Shown here in pieces: positions 45,204-52,493 of a stretch of 64,000 bases of DNA. The DNA is taken from the NCBI RefSeq assembly GCF_900101905.1, contig NZ_FNAJ01000009.1, forward strand, positions 253,570-317,569. The letters are read 5' to 3'. The first letter of the stretch is position 1, and each line of letters starts with the position of its first letter. Position numbers and translations under genes: made by a program. The notes beneath the pieces were generated by a model that was not told where the DNA came from, searched no databases, and saw only the letters and a program-made list of their open reading frames with translations. The DNA comes from Myxococcus virescens (GTDB taxonomy: Bacteria; Myxococcota; Myxococcia; Myxococcales; Myxococcaceae).

Positions 45204-45629
45204 ATGACCGTCCTGCTCGCCGTTGTCGCCCTTGCCCTCGCAGTGGCCCTCCTCGTCGTCTACCGCCGCCTCCAGGATGCCGAGTACTGGCGTGCCCACT
45301 GGAGTCGGCGTTACGGCGAGCGGGATGCGGAGCTGAGCGCGGCCCTGTCGGAGGGGCAGGAGCTGAAGTCCAACGTGGAGCACGCGCTTCGCATCCTGTG
45401 GCGCCGCGTCGAAGTCGTGACGCCAGCGGACGGGGCAGCGGTGGCGTTTCTCCGGGCGGCCTTCCCGATGCTGCCGGCGCCGCCCGGTCCTCGCGTCTTG
45501 GAGTCGCTGCCCGGGGGCAAGCATAAGCATGCGGAACCGTTGAGCGCAGTCACCTGCCCGAAGTGCGAGGACGCTTCCTGCGTGGCCCCTGGCCAGTGCG
45601 ATAACCTCTTCGGCGGGGACGCGCCGTGA
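45204..45629 (+). CDS. membrane-anchored protein with C-terminal Cys cluster
   Basis: 141 residues. N-terminal membrane segment (LLAVVALALAVALLVVY), a charged helix, then CPKCEDASCVAPGQC near the end, a probable zinc site. The topology (one anchor plus helix) is like spanin or holin-associated proteins in a lysis block, but the function is open. Confidence 0.65.
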   Translation: MTVLLAVVALALAVALLVVYRRLQDAEYWRAHWSRRYGERDAELSAALSEGQELKSNVEHALRILWRRVEVVTPADGAAVAFLRAAFPMLPAPPGPRVLESLPGGKHKHAEPLSAVTCPKCEDASCVAPGQCDNLFGGDAP

Positions 45630-45630
45630 G

Positions 45631-45930
45631 CTATGCCGCTGGCACTTCGGGAACGTGAGCGCCGGTGCTCCGCTCTCTCCGAGCTGCGTGAAACTGCTCC
45701 CGGACGAACTGCTCCCGCTCCCTCTCGCTCGGCAGCTCCTGGGCGCACTCGAAGCAGACGTTTCGCCAGAGTTCTTCCGTGCCTCCGTCCACCGCGACCT
45801 TTACGGCGAGAGGCGACCAGGGCTTGCGCGGCTCGCCAGGTTTCCACAGCCGCATTCCGAATGGACGCCTGCACCGAGTGCAGTGCTGGAGGTCTCTGCA
45901 TCGCGGTTCACGCTCAAACAGGTCTGTCAT
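45631..45930 (-). CDS. small zinc-ribbon protein
   Basis: 99 residues from ATG 45930 with AAAGGA upstream. CTRCRRPF and CFECAQ, about 45 residues apart, form a likely CxxC-CxxC zinc ribbon; the tail is charged. It is leftward inside the rightward block and ends 2 nt from the convergent stop at 45629. I prefer it to the plus-strand shadow frame because of the paired Cys motifs and ribosome site. Confidence 0.6.
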   Translation of the reverse strand: MTDLFEREPRCRDLQHCTRCRRPFGMRLWKPGEPRKPWSPLAVKVAVDGGTEELWRNVCFECAQELPSEREREQFVREQFHAARRERSTGAHVPEVPAA

Positions 45931-46019
45931 CCACATTCCTTTCGCGCCGCCCTGAATTGGGCTGTGAATGACCGTCCCGCGCGACCACCACGGTTTGCAA
46001 GCGCGAAGGTGAGCCACCG

Positions 46020-46035
46020 CCCCTTCTGACGGCGC
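46020..46035 (+). promoter_or_regulatory. start-associated hairpin element (degenerate arm)
   Basis: CCCCTTCTGACGGCGC directly before ATG 46036; the right arm is GGCGC instead of GGGGC. Confidence 0.65.
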
Positions 46036-46422
46036 ATGAGCCCCACCATCGAGACTGCCGTCATCGCCCTGGCGGTCAGCCAGCTCCTTGTCCCGTTGCT
46101 GAACGGGCTCCTCGCGCGCCGGCAGGCGAAGCACGAGGCCGCCGCCGACCAGGTGCCACTCCTGGTCCAGCGGATGGAGTCCATCGCGGCCGACCTGCGC
46201 GACATCAAGGCGGAGCTGCGAATGGTGCGCGAGCACGACTCGGAGCTGCGCCTGGTGGAGCAGCGCCTGCGAACGCTGGAGTCGTGGCAGGCGGAGGCCC
46301 GCCCCCAGCTCGCCCGCGCGTCGAGTGACACGCACCTCCTCATGGGGGAGCGCAGCGCCCGACAGATGCAACACGCGGCGAACGTCGTCGCCGCCCAGGA
46401 CGCGAGCCGTACCCGGCCCTGA
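46036..46422 (+). CDS. membrane protein with coiled coil, holin/XhlA-like
   Basis: 128 residues. One N-terminal hydrophobic helix (IETAVIALAVSQLLVPLLNGLLA) followed by a long charged coiled coil (RMESIAADLRDIKAELRMVREHDSELRLVEQRLRTLE). Placement directly before the endolysin suggests a lysis role. Not assignable to a known holin family with certainty. Confidence 0.6.
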   Translation: MSPTIETAVIALAVSQLLVPLLNGLLARRQAKHEAAADQVPLLVQRMESIAADLRDIKAELRMVREHDSELRLVEQRLRTLESWQAEARPQLARASSDTHLLMGERSARQMQHAANVVAAQDASRTRP

Positions 46423-46425
46423 GCG

Positions 46426-46459
46426 CCGCTTCTCCCGGGGGCAACCCTTCGCCCTCGGG
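46426..46459 (+). promoter_or_regulatory. element plus hairpin covering the endolysin ribosome site
   Basis: A variant start-associated element (CCGCTTCTCCCGGGGGC) whose CCCGGGGGC arm (46434-46442) pairs with GCCCTCGGG (46451-46459), an 8-nt loop between. The right arm contains the first bases of the GGGAG site for ATG 46467, so the stem could block translation. Confidence 0.55.
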
Positions 46460-46466
46460 AGTCCTC

Positions 46467-46934
46467 ATGTCGAGCTCGCAGCGCGCCGCCTTTCTTTCCC
46501 TGGTCCTGTCTCAGATGCACGCGCCCTACCGATGAGGAGGGAAGGGGGAGCGCGACCCCTCCACGGGCCAGCGTGTCTTCGACTGCTCCGGCTTGGTGAC
46601 GTGGGCCTTGCGCGAGGTCGGCGGGCCCGACTGGCGCGCGACGCACCACACGGGCCGCCTCTGGACGGAGTGCTCTCACCTGAAGGTGGGCGACCTGGTG
46701 CTCCCCGGCGACCTGGTGCTGTACCACCGGCTGGGCGAGCCGACGAAGCCGGAGCACGTGATGGTGGTGGTGAGCTGGGCCCTCGACGTCGTGGTGGGTG
46801 CCTCGGGCGGTGGCTCTTCGACGCTCACCCTGGCGGACGCGGCCAAGGCCGACGCTCGCGTGAAGGCCTTCGCCAGCCTCGACTACCGGGCCCGACGCAT
46901 GAATGGCGTCTGCCGCTTGCCGTTCACCTCGTGA
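46467..46934 (+). pseudogene. NlpC/P60-type endolysin with in-frame TGA
   Basis: ATG 46467 with GGGAG upstream opens a frame reading FLSLVLSQMHAPYR, then TGA (46533-46535), then GGKGERDPSTGQRVFDCSG. The family pattern is PYxWGG...DCSG, so TGA replaces the Trp codon TGG by one base. Catalytic Cys is codon 40 (46584) and His lies in EHVMVV; both follow the stop. A restart at 46593 would lack the Cys. Either an inactivated lysin, a readthrough case or a sequence error. Confidence 0.8.
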
Positions 46935-46941
46935 GGCGAGC

Positions 46942-46982
46942 GCCTCTTCTCCTGGGGGCTGTCCACCTCGCAGTCCCCCAGG
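46942..46982 (+). promoter_or_regulatory. element plus hairpin covering the 46989 ribosome site
   Basis: Variant element CCTCTTCTCCTGGGGGC whose CCTGGGGG (46951-46958) pairs with CCCCCAGG (46975-46982). The AGGAG site (46980-46984) of the next gene is partly inside the stem. Same design as at 46426-46459. Confidence 0.55.
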
Positions 46983-46988
46983 AGCACC

Positions 46989-47513
46989 ATGAAGCACCGC
47001 AAGACTCTCATCCTCTCCGCCGCCCTTGGCGTCCTCCTCACCGCCCCTGTGGCGTTGGCCCAGGCCACCGGGACCGCGGCGAGCGGCATCCTCGACACCG
47101 TCATCGCGTCCATCTTCACCCCGACCGGGATTCTCACGGTCCTGGGCGCCGTCGTCGCCGGTGTCGGATTCATCTTCGGCAAGGACTGGCTCAACGAGCG
47201 GCGCAAGCGGCGCATCGCCCTGGCCGCGCACCATGCCTTCAACATCGTGGAGGACATCGCCGCGGAGAACCCGGCGGACAACGGCTGGGACAAGGCCGCC
47301 CGTGGGCTCCAGGTGGTGGATGAGTGGATGCGCGCCAACGGCTGGCGTCAGCTCAAGCCGCACGAGCAGGCGCTGGCGAAACTGAGCTTCAGCGCCATGC
47401 ACGGCGAGCAGAAGGCCTCGCTGAAGGCGTCGCAGGCCAGGGACGCGGATGCCCTGGCCGTGGCGCACACCATCACCAGCTCGGGCCTGGCCCCGGTGCT
47501 TGCGCGCCCTTAG
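46989..47513 (+). CDS. putative holin-like membrane protein
   Basis: 174 residues with AGGAG upstream. A signal-like N-terminus (LILSAALGVLLTAPVALAQ), a second hydrophobic helix (TGILTVLGAVVAGVGFIFG), then a soluble part (AHHAFNIVEDIAAENPADNGWDKAARGLQVVDEWM) of the type seen in LL-H-like phage holin proteins. It lies in the lysis block behind the endolysin frame. Confidence 0.6.
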   Translation: MKHRKTLILSAALGVLLTAPVALAQATGTAASGILDTVIASIFTPTGILTVLGAVVAGVGFIFGKDWLNERRKRRIALAAHHAFNIVEDIAAENPADNGWDKAARGLQVVDEWMRANGWRQLKPHEQALAKLSFSAMHGEQKASLKASQARDADALAVAHTITSSGLAPVLARP

Positions 47514-47515
47514 AC

Positions 47516-47543
47516 GCCCCGCGGGTAGCAGTGTCCGCGGGGC
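47516..47543 (+). promoter_or_regulatory. hairpin overlapping the start of the 47531 gene
   Basis: Perfect 9-bp stem GCCCCGCGG / CCGCGGGGC with a 10-nt loop that contains GTG 47531. It may act as a terminator for the upstream gene or present the start codon in the loop. Confidence 0.5.
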
Positions 47544-47743
47544 TCTCCAAGGTGCTCGCCGACGTCCCGGTGAGGACCGGTTACCTGGAGGCCCAGGCCG
47601 GCGTGTCCTCGCTCTCCGGCGCCTACGCGCGCCTGGAGGCGGGGGCGCGGCTCCGGTCGAACCTCGGTCTATTCGCCTTCGGTGAGTCCAACGCGCGCGA
47701 GCGGATGGCCGGCATCGGGGCCCGCTACACGTTCGGCTGGTGA
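47531..47743 (+). CDS. small beta-barrel-like protein
   Basis: 70 residues from GTG 47531. The pattern ARLEAGARLRSNLGLFAFGESNARERMAGIGARYTFGW has alternating residues and a terminal aromatic, like the end of an outer-membrane barrel. Last gene of the rightward block, before a strong hairpin. No signal peptide, so the role is unclear. Confidence 0.55.
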   Translation: MSAGLSKVLADVPVRTGYLEAQAGVSSLSGAYARLEAGARLRSNLGLFAFGESNARERMAGIGARYTFGW

Positions 47744-47748
47744 AGTGC

Positions 47749-47782
47749 CACGGCCCGCTCCAGGCGACTGGGGCGGGCCGTG
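47749..47782. terminator. hairpin terminating the lysis block
   Basis: Thirteen-bp stem CACGGCCCGCTCC / GGGGCGGGCCGTG (one G-U) with an 8-nt loop, between convergent genes. It probably works in both directions. Confidence 0.7.
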
Positions 47783-47831
47783 TTGCGTCAGCGCGGCATT
47801 CGCCGTGCAGGGTTCGGGGGGGAGTCCGCGA

Positions 47832-48251
47832 CTACAGTCGCACCGCGAGGATGCGCCAGCCTTTCACGTCAACCGCATAGGTGGCACCCACGTCCAGGAT
47901 GGGGGCCGTGGCGATGTCGCATGCATCCGGGTTCGGGATGATGCTGACGAGCACGACGCCATCTGAGGCGGGTGCCGTTACGACCTCGTAGGACTCGCGG
48001 CGGTTGAGGCACTCGTCGAGCGGCGTGGCGTCGCTGGGCAGCTTCCGGTCCCAGGGCAGGAAGTCGTCCATGGCGAGTTGGATGGCGCGAAGGGTGGTGC
48101 CGCTGATGACCTGTCGCCCCTCGGTCGGAAACGCGAGCGGGATTTCGACGGTCGCAGCCTCTTCCGGTGGGGCGTGGACTGGGCGCGGCGGCTTCTGGAA
48201 CAGGGCGCATGCCGGGAGCATGCAGAGAAGGGGCAACAGAACGCGCTTCAT
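47832..48251 (-). CDS. lipoprotein, partner of the JAMM lipoprotein
   Basis: 139 residues from ATG 48251 (GGAGG upstream). Lipobox LPAC near residue 13. The body is a small beta/alpha domain (VISGTTLRAIQLAMDDFLPW; SYEVVTAPASDGVVLVSIIPNP). 51 nt behind the JAMM gene, so one transcript. No family recognised. Confidence 0.7.
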   Translation of the reverse strand: MKRVLLPLLCMLPACALFQKPPRPVHAPPEEAATVEIPLAFPTEGRQVISGTTLRAIQLAMDDFLPWDRKLPSDATPLDECLNRRESYEVVTAPASDGVVLVSIIPNPDACDIATAPILDVGATYAVDVKGWRILAVRL

Positions 48252-48302
48252 GGGGCCTCCGTGCGGGCCACGATTCCGGATGTGCATCGACACGCTCATC
48301 CC

Positions 48303-48932
48303 TCAGTCATCCACCGCGGTGACGACCCCGAGGCGCTTGTCCTCTTCCTTGATGATGCCCACCAGCTTCCATCGCTTGCGTTGTCGGAGGTAGACCTCTC
48401 CAGGTTGCTCGCTGCCGAGATTCGGCACGAGTTTGGTGATGGTGCAGGTGCGGTCGAACTGGATGCGGATGCTCCAGATTTGCGTCGCTTTCAGTCGGTC
48501 CGTTTCCGACATCGGCGAGGGGGACCAGGGGTGGCTGTGGAAGTCCGCGAGCACAACCGCCCGGCCTCTGCCGTCGACGACGTAGCGCGGGGGGATGCAC
48601 TTCTTCAGCTTCGCGGGGCCAACGGCCACGGGCTTGCCCAATGGTGAGGCCGCGCTGGCGTAGTAGACGCCGTCTCCGAGTGAGTAGATGGCGCCGCAGT
48701 ACTCCTGCCCGTAGTCGCCATCCGTCGCGTTCTCTAGCTTCATGACGGCTGGGCAGAGCTGGTCGATGACCTCGTCCACGTCGGACGACGGGGTGACGGC
48801 TTTCCAGGGCCCTCGGACGTAGACATGGGGGCCTGAGCGCCAATAGTCCCGCGTACCACTCGGCTCAGGGGCACTGGCACAGCCGATGGCCACGCTGAAC
48901 GCCGCGACGCGTCCCAACCGCACTGCTGACAT
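48303..48932 (-). CDS. lipoprotein with JAMM metalloprotease motif
   Basis: 209 residues from ATG 48932 (GGAGG upstream). N-terminal signal with probable lipid Cys18 (AIGCAS). Residues 132-145 read HSHPWSPSPMSETD, matching HxH-x7-SxxD of JAB1/MPN/JAMM zinc peptidases. A JAMM protein attached to the envelope and expressed from its own sigma-70-like promoter inside a prophage suggests a lysogeny-expressed gene. Substrate unknown. Confidence 0.75.
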   Translation of the reverse strand: MSAVRLGRVAAFSVAIGCASAPEPSGTRDYWRSGPHVYVRGPWKAVTPSSDVDEVIDQLCPAVMKLENATDGDYGQEYCGAIYSLGDGVYYASAASPLGKPVAVGPAKLKKCIPPRYVVDGRGRAVVLADFHSHPWSPSPMSETDRLKATQIWSIRIQFDRTCTITKLVPNLGSEQPGEVYLRQRKRWKLVGIIKEEDKRLGVVTAVDD

Positions 48933-48966
48933 GGACCCCTCCTGTTCGAACTCAGGAATTGGAGTC

Positions 48967-48996
48967 CATATAGGACAGATCATTAATTCATGACAA
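48967..48996 (-). promoter_or_regulatory. sigma-70-like promoter for the lipoprotein pair
   Basis: Minus strand TTGTCA (48996-48991), 18 nt, TATATG (48972-48967), 35 nt before the ATG at 48932. AT-rich island in GC-rich DNA. Confidence 0.7.
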
Positions 48997-49155
48997 TCGT
49001 GCTTTTCCGCTTTGTGGTTGGGGATGCTCTTCTTCCCCTGGCGGGCCGGCGCCAGACGTCAGCTCAGCAAGAACAGCCCCGCCGGACACCATGCCCGGCG
49101 GGTGTGGCGAAGGCAGGCGAGAAGCCGCGCCTAGTGCCTGCCGCACCACGGGACC
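48997..49155. other. short intergenic stretch with hairpin-rich sequence
   Basis: No gene. CCCCGCCGG / CCGGCGGG pairing near 49077-49104 could terminate the leftward 49156 gene before the lipoprotein promoter. Confidence 0.4.
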
Positions 49156-49371
49156 TCAATCGTCGTGCCTGCCCAGGCCACAGATGAGCCCGCGCTTGAC
49201 CAGCAGCAGTGGCCCGCCGCACCAGCACTTCCCGTCAGGGTACGTGGGCTGTGCCGGGGCGGGTGCCTCGGGTTCGCCGCGCAGTTGGCGCAGGGAGCGG
49301 GCGAAGTCCTCCCTCACGCGTTTGCGGCGGAGCTGCTCGGCAGTCTGGGCGGGTGGTCGGTCTCGACGCAT
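49156..49371 (-). CDS. small zinc-binding-like protein
   Basis: 71 residues. Basic helical N-terminus (TAEQLRRKRVREDFARSLRQL), then KCWCGGPLLLVKRGLICG with three Cys. The start ATG 49371 is 1 nt from a start-associated element, which supports the gene despite its size. Confidence 0.6.
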   Translation of the reverse strand: MRRDRPPAQTAEQLRRKRVREDFARSLRQLRGEPEAPAPAQPTYPDGKCWCGGPLLLVKRGLICGLGRHDD

Positions 49372-49388
49372 ATCCCGACAGAAGGGGC
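49372..49388 (-). promoter_or_regulatory. start-associated hairpin element
   Basis: Minus strand GCCCCTTCTGTCGGGAT directly before ATG 49371. Confidence 0.65.
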
Positions 49389-49727
49389 GTGAAGCTCACG
49401 AGGGAGGCACCACGTGCTCGGGCGGCGCGTCCAGCTTCCGGTTTCGGCTCCTCGGATGTGGACGCGAAACACGAACTGGGCCGCGAATTCGTCCACCTCG
49501 TCCTCCCTCTGGGAGGGGGGCATGGTGGGCTGGCTTGACGGTGGGGCGCGAGAAGTAGTCCACCGCGCGGCGCTGTGGGCCGCCCCTTCTACCCTGCGTT
49601 GGAGAAGAAGACGGGCTCGGCCGGGACAAGCGGCCGAGCCCGCGAGTGCCAGGGACACCGGGAAGCGCCGCTGGGGCAACCAGTATACCGCCCTTGCGCG
49701 TGCGCGCTTGGGCATGGAGTCGCCCCC
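49389..49727. other. region without a convincing gene
   Basis: About 340 nt upstream of rusA. Short frames on both strands lack ribosome sites. A half copy of the CCCCTTCT motif lies at 49582-49589. It may contain the promoter of the rightward rusA-sigma block. Confidence 0.45.
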
Positions 49728-50273
49728 GTGTCCTGCCACTGCCTCCGTCCACCCCCAACCGCGCCTCCGTTCGCCGAGGTGAGCCTGGTGCTGCCCTGGC
49801 CGCCCTCGGGTAACCATTACTGGCGTAGCGACAGGGGGACCACGCCGCACGTCAGTGACGAGGGCAAGGCGTACAAGGCGCGAGTGAAGTCCTCGCACGT
49901 GGGCCAGCGCGCTCTCAAGGGCCCCGTGGTGCTGTCGGCCACGCTGTACCCGCCCACGCGCCAGAAGTCGGACTTGGGGAACCGACTGAAGGTGCTGGAG
50001 GACGCGCTCGAACTGGTGGCGTACCTCAACGACAACCAGGTGAGGCGCTACCGGGACGTGGCCTTCGCGGACGGGGCCCACGGCAAGTCGGCCCGGGTGG
50101 AGCTGGTGCTGAAGGGCCAGGAGTGGGCGACGCCCGAGGAGGTGGAGGCCGAGCGGGTGCGGCGCGCCGAGCAGGCCCGGAAGCGGCGGGCGACGCTGGC
50201 ACGCAACCGGGCCGCGAAGAAGCTGGGGCGCCTCCGGGTGACGCCTGCCGTGCGCCGCGGGAGGGCGTCATGA
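49728..50273 (+). CDS. RusA-like Holliday junction resolvase
   Basis: 181 residues from GTG 49728 (GGAG upstream); the longer frame has low-complexity sequence. RusA features: VSLVLPWPPSGNHYWR at the N-terminus, KSDLGNRLKVLEDALE with the metal-binding Asp, and YLNDNQVRRYRDVAF. A basic tail follows (ARKRRATLARNRAAKKLGR). It resolves recombination intermediates before packaging. Overlaps the sigma gene (ATGA). Confidence 0.85.
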   Translation: MSCHCLRPPPTAPPFAEVSLVLPWPPSGNHYWRSDRGTTPHVSDEGKAYKARVKSSHVGQRALKGPVVLSATLYPPTRQKSDLGNRLKVLEDALELVAYLNDNQVRRYRDVAFADGAHGKSARVELVLKGQEWATPEEVEAERVRRAEQARKRRATLARNRAAKKLGRLRVTPAVRRGRAS

Positions 50274-51250
50274 GCTGCACTACCTCGGCGCCGAGCACCT
50301 CGGCGGAGATGGAGGCGCTGCTGTGCCGCCTGCTGGAGGTGCCCGCGGGAGGCCTCGAAGCCCGGCGCGTCGAGTCGCGCCTCGCGGTGCTGGTGCGGCC
50401 GCACCTGGTGCGCGTGGCCCGGCAGGTGGCGCGTGCGTGGCGGGTGCCGGTGGAGGACCTGGTTCAGGTGGGGCTCCTCGCGGTGCTCACGCGCCAGCGC
50501 GCGCACCCCTTCCGCCCGGGGCACGCGGGGGCGGGGCGGAGCGCGTACCCCGCCTGGGCGATGCAGTTGGGCCGTCAGGCCATGCAGTCAGCGGCGCTCA
50601 CCTGGTCGAGCCCCGTTCACCTGACCGACCACGCGCGCAAGGCGGTGCGCCGGGCGAAGCGCACAGCGGCGGCCGAGGGCGTGGAGGTGTCGTCCGTGCT
50701 GCGCCGACAGGGCCTGGACGCGGAGACGGCCCGCGCCCTGGGCGAGGGAGCGGTGGCCAAGCCCCTGTCGCTCGAGGAGGTGCTGTCCTCCCGCGATGCC
50801 GGTGCCGAGGGCCGAGACGCCTCCAGCGAGCGCGGCAACCGGGGGCTGGCGGCGCGGACGGAGGTGCTGCTGTCGCTGGTGGACAGCACCGCGGAGCGCT
50901 TGGCCCTGGTGGCACAGCGCGAGCACGTGCTGTGGGCGCTGTACCGGCTGCCCAAGCTGCAGCGTCAGGTGGTGCAGGCCTGCATGGGGCTGGGGCGGCC
51001 CGGAGGCCAGGAAGCCACAGAGAGGACGCTGGCCATGGAGTTGCGCATGACGCAGGCACAGGTGCGGCGCCTGCGCGACGAGGGGCTGGAGAAGCTGCGC
51101 GCGCAGCTCAACGCCCAGGGCATGGGGCCGGGGGAGGAGGCACCACCGAAGCGCGGCGAGCTCCGCCGGCAGCGCGCGGCCTCGGCCCGGCGCGGCCACC
51201 TCCAGGCCACGGGGCAGTTGCCGCTGCTGGCCCTGGCGGGGAGGGCGTAA
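50270..51250 (+). CDS. phage-encoded sigma-70-family factor
   Basis: 326 residues. Region 2-like: HLVRVARQVARAWRVPVEDL, VQVGLLAVLTRQ, then YPAWAMQLGRQAMQSA and the region 2-3 junction SSPVHLTDHARKAVRRAKR. Region 4 helix-turn-helix: LPKLQRQVVQACMGLG ... TLAMELRMTQAQVRRLRDEGLEKLRAQL. Probably redirects RNA polymerase to late promoters. Translationally coupled to rusA and to the next gene (TAATG). Confidence 0.8.
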   Translation: MSCTTSAPSTSAEMEALLCRLLEVPAGGLEARRVESRLAVLVRPHLVRVARQVARAWRVPVEDLVQVGLLAVLTRQRAHPFRPGHAGAGRSAYPAWAMQLGRQAMQSAALTWSSPVHLTDHARKAVRRAKRTAAAEGVEVSSVLRRQGLDAETARALGEGAVAKPLSLEEVLSSRDAGAEGRDASSERGNRGLAARTEVLLSLVDSTAERLALVAQREHVLWALYRLPKLQRQVVQACMGLGRPGGQEATERTLAMELRMTQAQVRRLRDEGLEKLRAQLNAQGMGPGEEAPPKRGELRRQRAASARRGHLQATGQLPLLALAGRA

Positions 51251-51555
51251 TGCCCGTCATCACTGCGAAGAAGCAGGGCACCTGCACGGCGGAGGGGTGC
51301 GGCGGGCGCATCCTCCGCGGGGAGTTGTGCTGGTACGAGGCCGCAACGGGCATGCGCCACCTCGAGGCCGCGTGCCGAGGCGCGGACGGCGGGCGCCGCC
51401 CGAACCTCCGGGCCGGGAGGTGCCGGTGCGGCGCCCACGTGCCCCCGCGCGAGGGCCACCTCACCCTACGCGGCGAGAAGTCCTTCCGCGGCCGCGTCCG
51501 GAAGCTCTGGGCCGTGAACTGCGCGCGGTGCTCGCACACCGCCCACGACGGTTAG
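51250..51555 (+). CDS. zinc-ribbon protein
   Basis: 101 residues, start sharing a base with the sigma stop. Cys pairs at CTAEGCGG, CRCGAH and CARCSH suggest two small zinc sites; basic, so nucleic-acid binding is likely. It ends convergently on the 51552 gene (stop codons overlap). Confidence 0.65.
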   Translation: MPVITAKKQGTCTAEGCGGRILRGELCWYEAATGMRHLEAACRGADGGRRPNLRAGRCRCGAHVPPREGHLTLRGEKSFRGRVRKLWAVNCARCSHTAHDG

Positions 51556-51818
51556 CGCTGAGAGGACTGCTTCTTCTTCAGTTCTTGCTTGGCCTCCTGA
51601 AGGAACTGAATGACGCGGTCCACCTGGTCGCTGCCGATCATGACGACACCGGGTTCGGCTTCAGAGGGGTCTTGGAGCCCGTAAGGGTTGTGCTGCTCGA
51701 CTCGAATGGTGTCGGCCATGTCGGGGTCGATGGAGACTCTGACACCGGAGGCAGGTGGAACCACCCACCTGTCTTCGTCATTCGTCTCAACCTTATCCTT
51801 GTCGTGTTGTTGTCCCAT
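51552..51818 (-). CDS. hypothetical acidic small protein
   Basis: 88 residues. Polar N-terminus, a short beta region (GVRVSIDPDMADTIRVEQHN) and a C-terminal helix (DQVDRVIQFLQEAKQELKKKQ). Last gene of the leftward early operon. No family recognised. Confidence 0.6.
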   Translation of the reverse strand: MGQQHDKDKVETNDEDRWVVPPASGVRVSIDPDMADTIRVEQHNPYGLQDPSEAEPGVVMIGSDQVDRVIQFLQEAKQELKKKQSSQR

Positions 51819-51829
51819 GTGATGATTCC

Positions 51830-52087
51830 TTAGTCCTTTCGCATCAAGTTCGCGGTCCTTCGTGAAGCTCGGGGCTGCCTACCAGCCACGCGCATCCGGC
51901 TCAACATCATGTGCAGTGTGTTGAGCCGGATGCCGGTTTCCACGGCGACGAGCATCGGCTCGGCACCCCTGCGCAGCAGCCCGCGGGCGTATTCGGCCAA
52001 GCGCAACGCGTCGCGCTTGTCGATCATCCCGGGGCCGCGCAGGGGGATTCCAATTTCAGCCGGCTTGCGTTGACGTGTGCAATTCAT
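51830..52087 (-). CDS. small helix-turn-helix-like protein
   Basis: 85 residues from ATG 52087, overlapping the previous stop (ATGA). Helical core ALRLAEYARGLLRRGAEPMLVAVETGIRLNTLHMMLSRMRV looks like a homeodomain-type helix-turn-helix. Basic tail. Possible regulator within the early operon. Confidence 0.6.
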   Translation of the reverse strand: MNCTRQRKPAEIGIPLRGPGMIDKRDALRLAEYARGLLRRGAEPMLVAVETGIRLNTLHMMLSRMRVAGRQPRASRRTANLMRKD

Positions 52088-52293
52088 TGGCGAGGCGCCT
52101 CTCGGCGAGAGGAGCCGCGCCCAACGGCACGCCGCACGGCGCGTTCCACCTCCACCACCAGCACCAGGCCAACGAGGAGCGCGGCGCCGCGCATGCCGAG
52201 GGACGCGCACTCGAAGGATGCAAGGTGGAGGACAACGGCGACGGCCACCAGTCCGAAGAGCAGCTTGGACAGCAGGAGGATGCGCCGAATCAC
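52084..52293 (-). CDS. two-helix membrane protein
   Basis: 69 residues from GTG 52293 (GTGA overlap). Two hydrophobic helices (ILLLSKLLFGLVAVAVVLHLA and MRGAALLVGLVLVVEV) and a basic tail. Tightly coupled to its neighbours. Function unknown. Confidence 0.6.
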   Translation of the reverse strand: MIRRILLLSKLLFGLVAVAVVLHLASFECASLGMRGAALLVGLVLVVEVERAVRRAVGRGSSRREAPRQ

Positions 52294-52493
52294 AGACGCA
52301 CCTCCTCGTCTTGCCATGCCCGTCGCACCGCCCCGGAGTCCCGGCAGCCAGGGACCACGCGGCCATTCCGCGCGGGCCAGTAGATGCGTGGCAGCTCCTC
52401 GCCCGGGTGCTGGCCGCTTCGGCACTCCAGATGGCCAGCGTCGCAGGGCACCAACTCCACTCCGCACCCGGGGCAGCGACGGGCGGACTTCAC
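52290..52493 (-). CDS. small zinc-ribbon protein
   Basis: 67 residues. CPGCGVELVPCDAGHLEC forms a Cys/His cluster; overlaps both neighbours by 4 nt. Function unknown. Confidence 0.6.
   Translation of the reverse strand: MKSARRCPGCGVELVPCDAGHLECRSGQHPGEELPRIYWPARNGRVVPGCRDSGAVRRAWQDEEVRL

Noticed and set aside
45655..46029. 124-codon plus-strand frame opposite the 45631-45930 gene
   Set aside because: The minus strand has the paired CxxC motifs and a ribosome site; the plus frame has neither.
46593..46934. Reading the endolysin as a short intact gene from TTG 46593
   Set aside because: That start removes the catalytic Cys and lacks a ribosome site, so the longer frame with TGA fits better.
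48218..48238. CCCCTTCT copy on the minus strand near 48230
   Set aside because: It lies inside the lipoprotein signal-peptide codons and lacks the GGGGC arm, so it looks coincidental.
49396..49758. 120-codon minus-strand frame upstream of rusA
   Set aside because: No ribosome site or recognisable domain; overlaps other weak frames.
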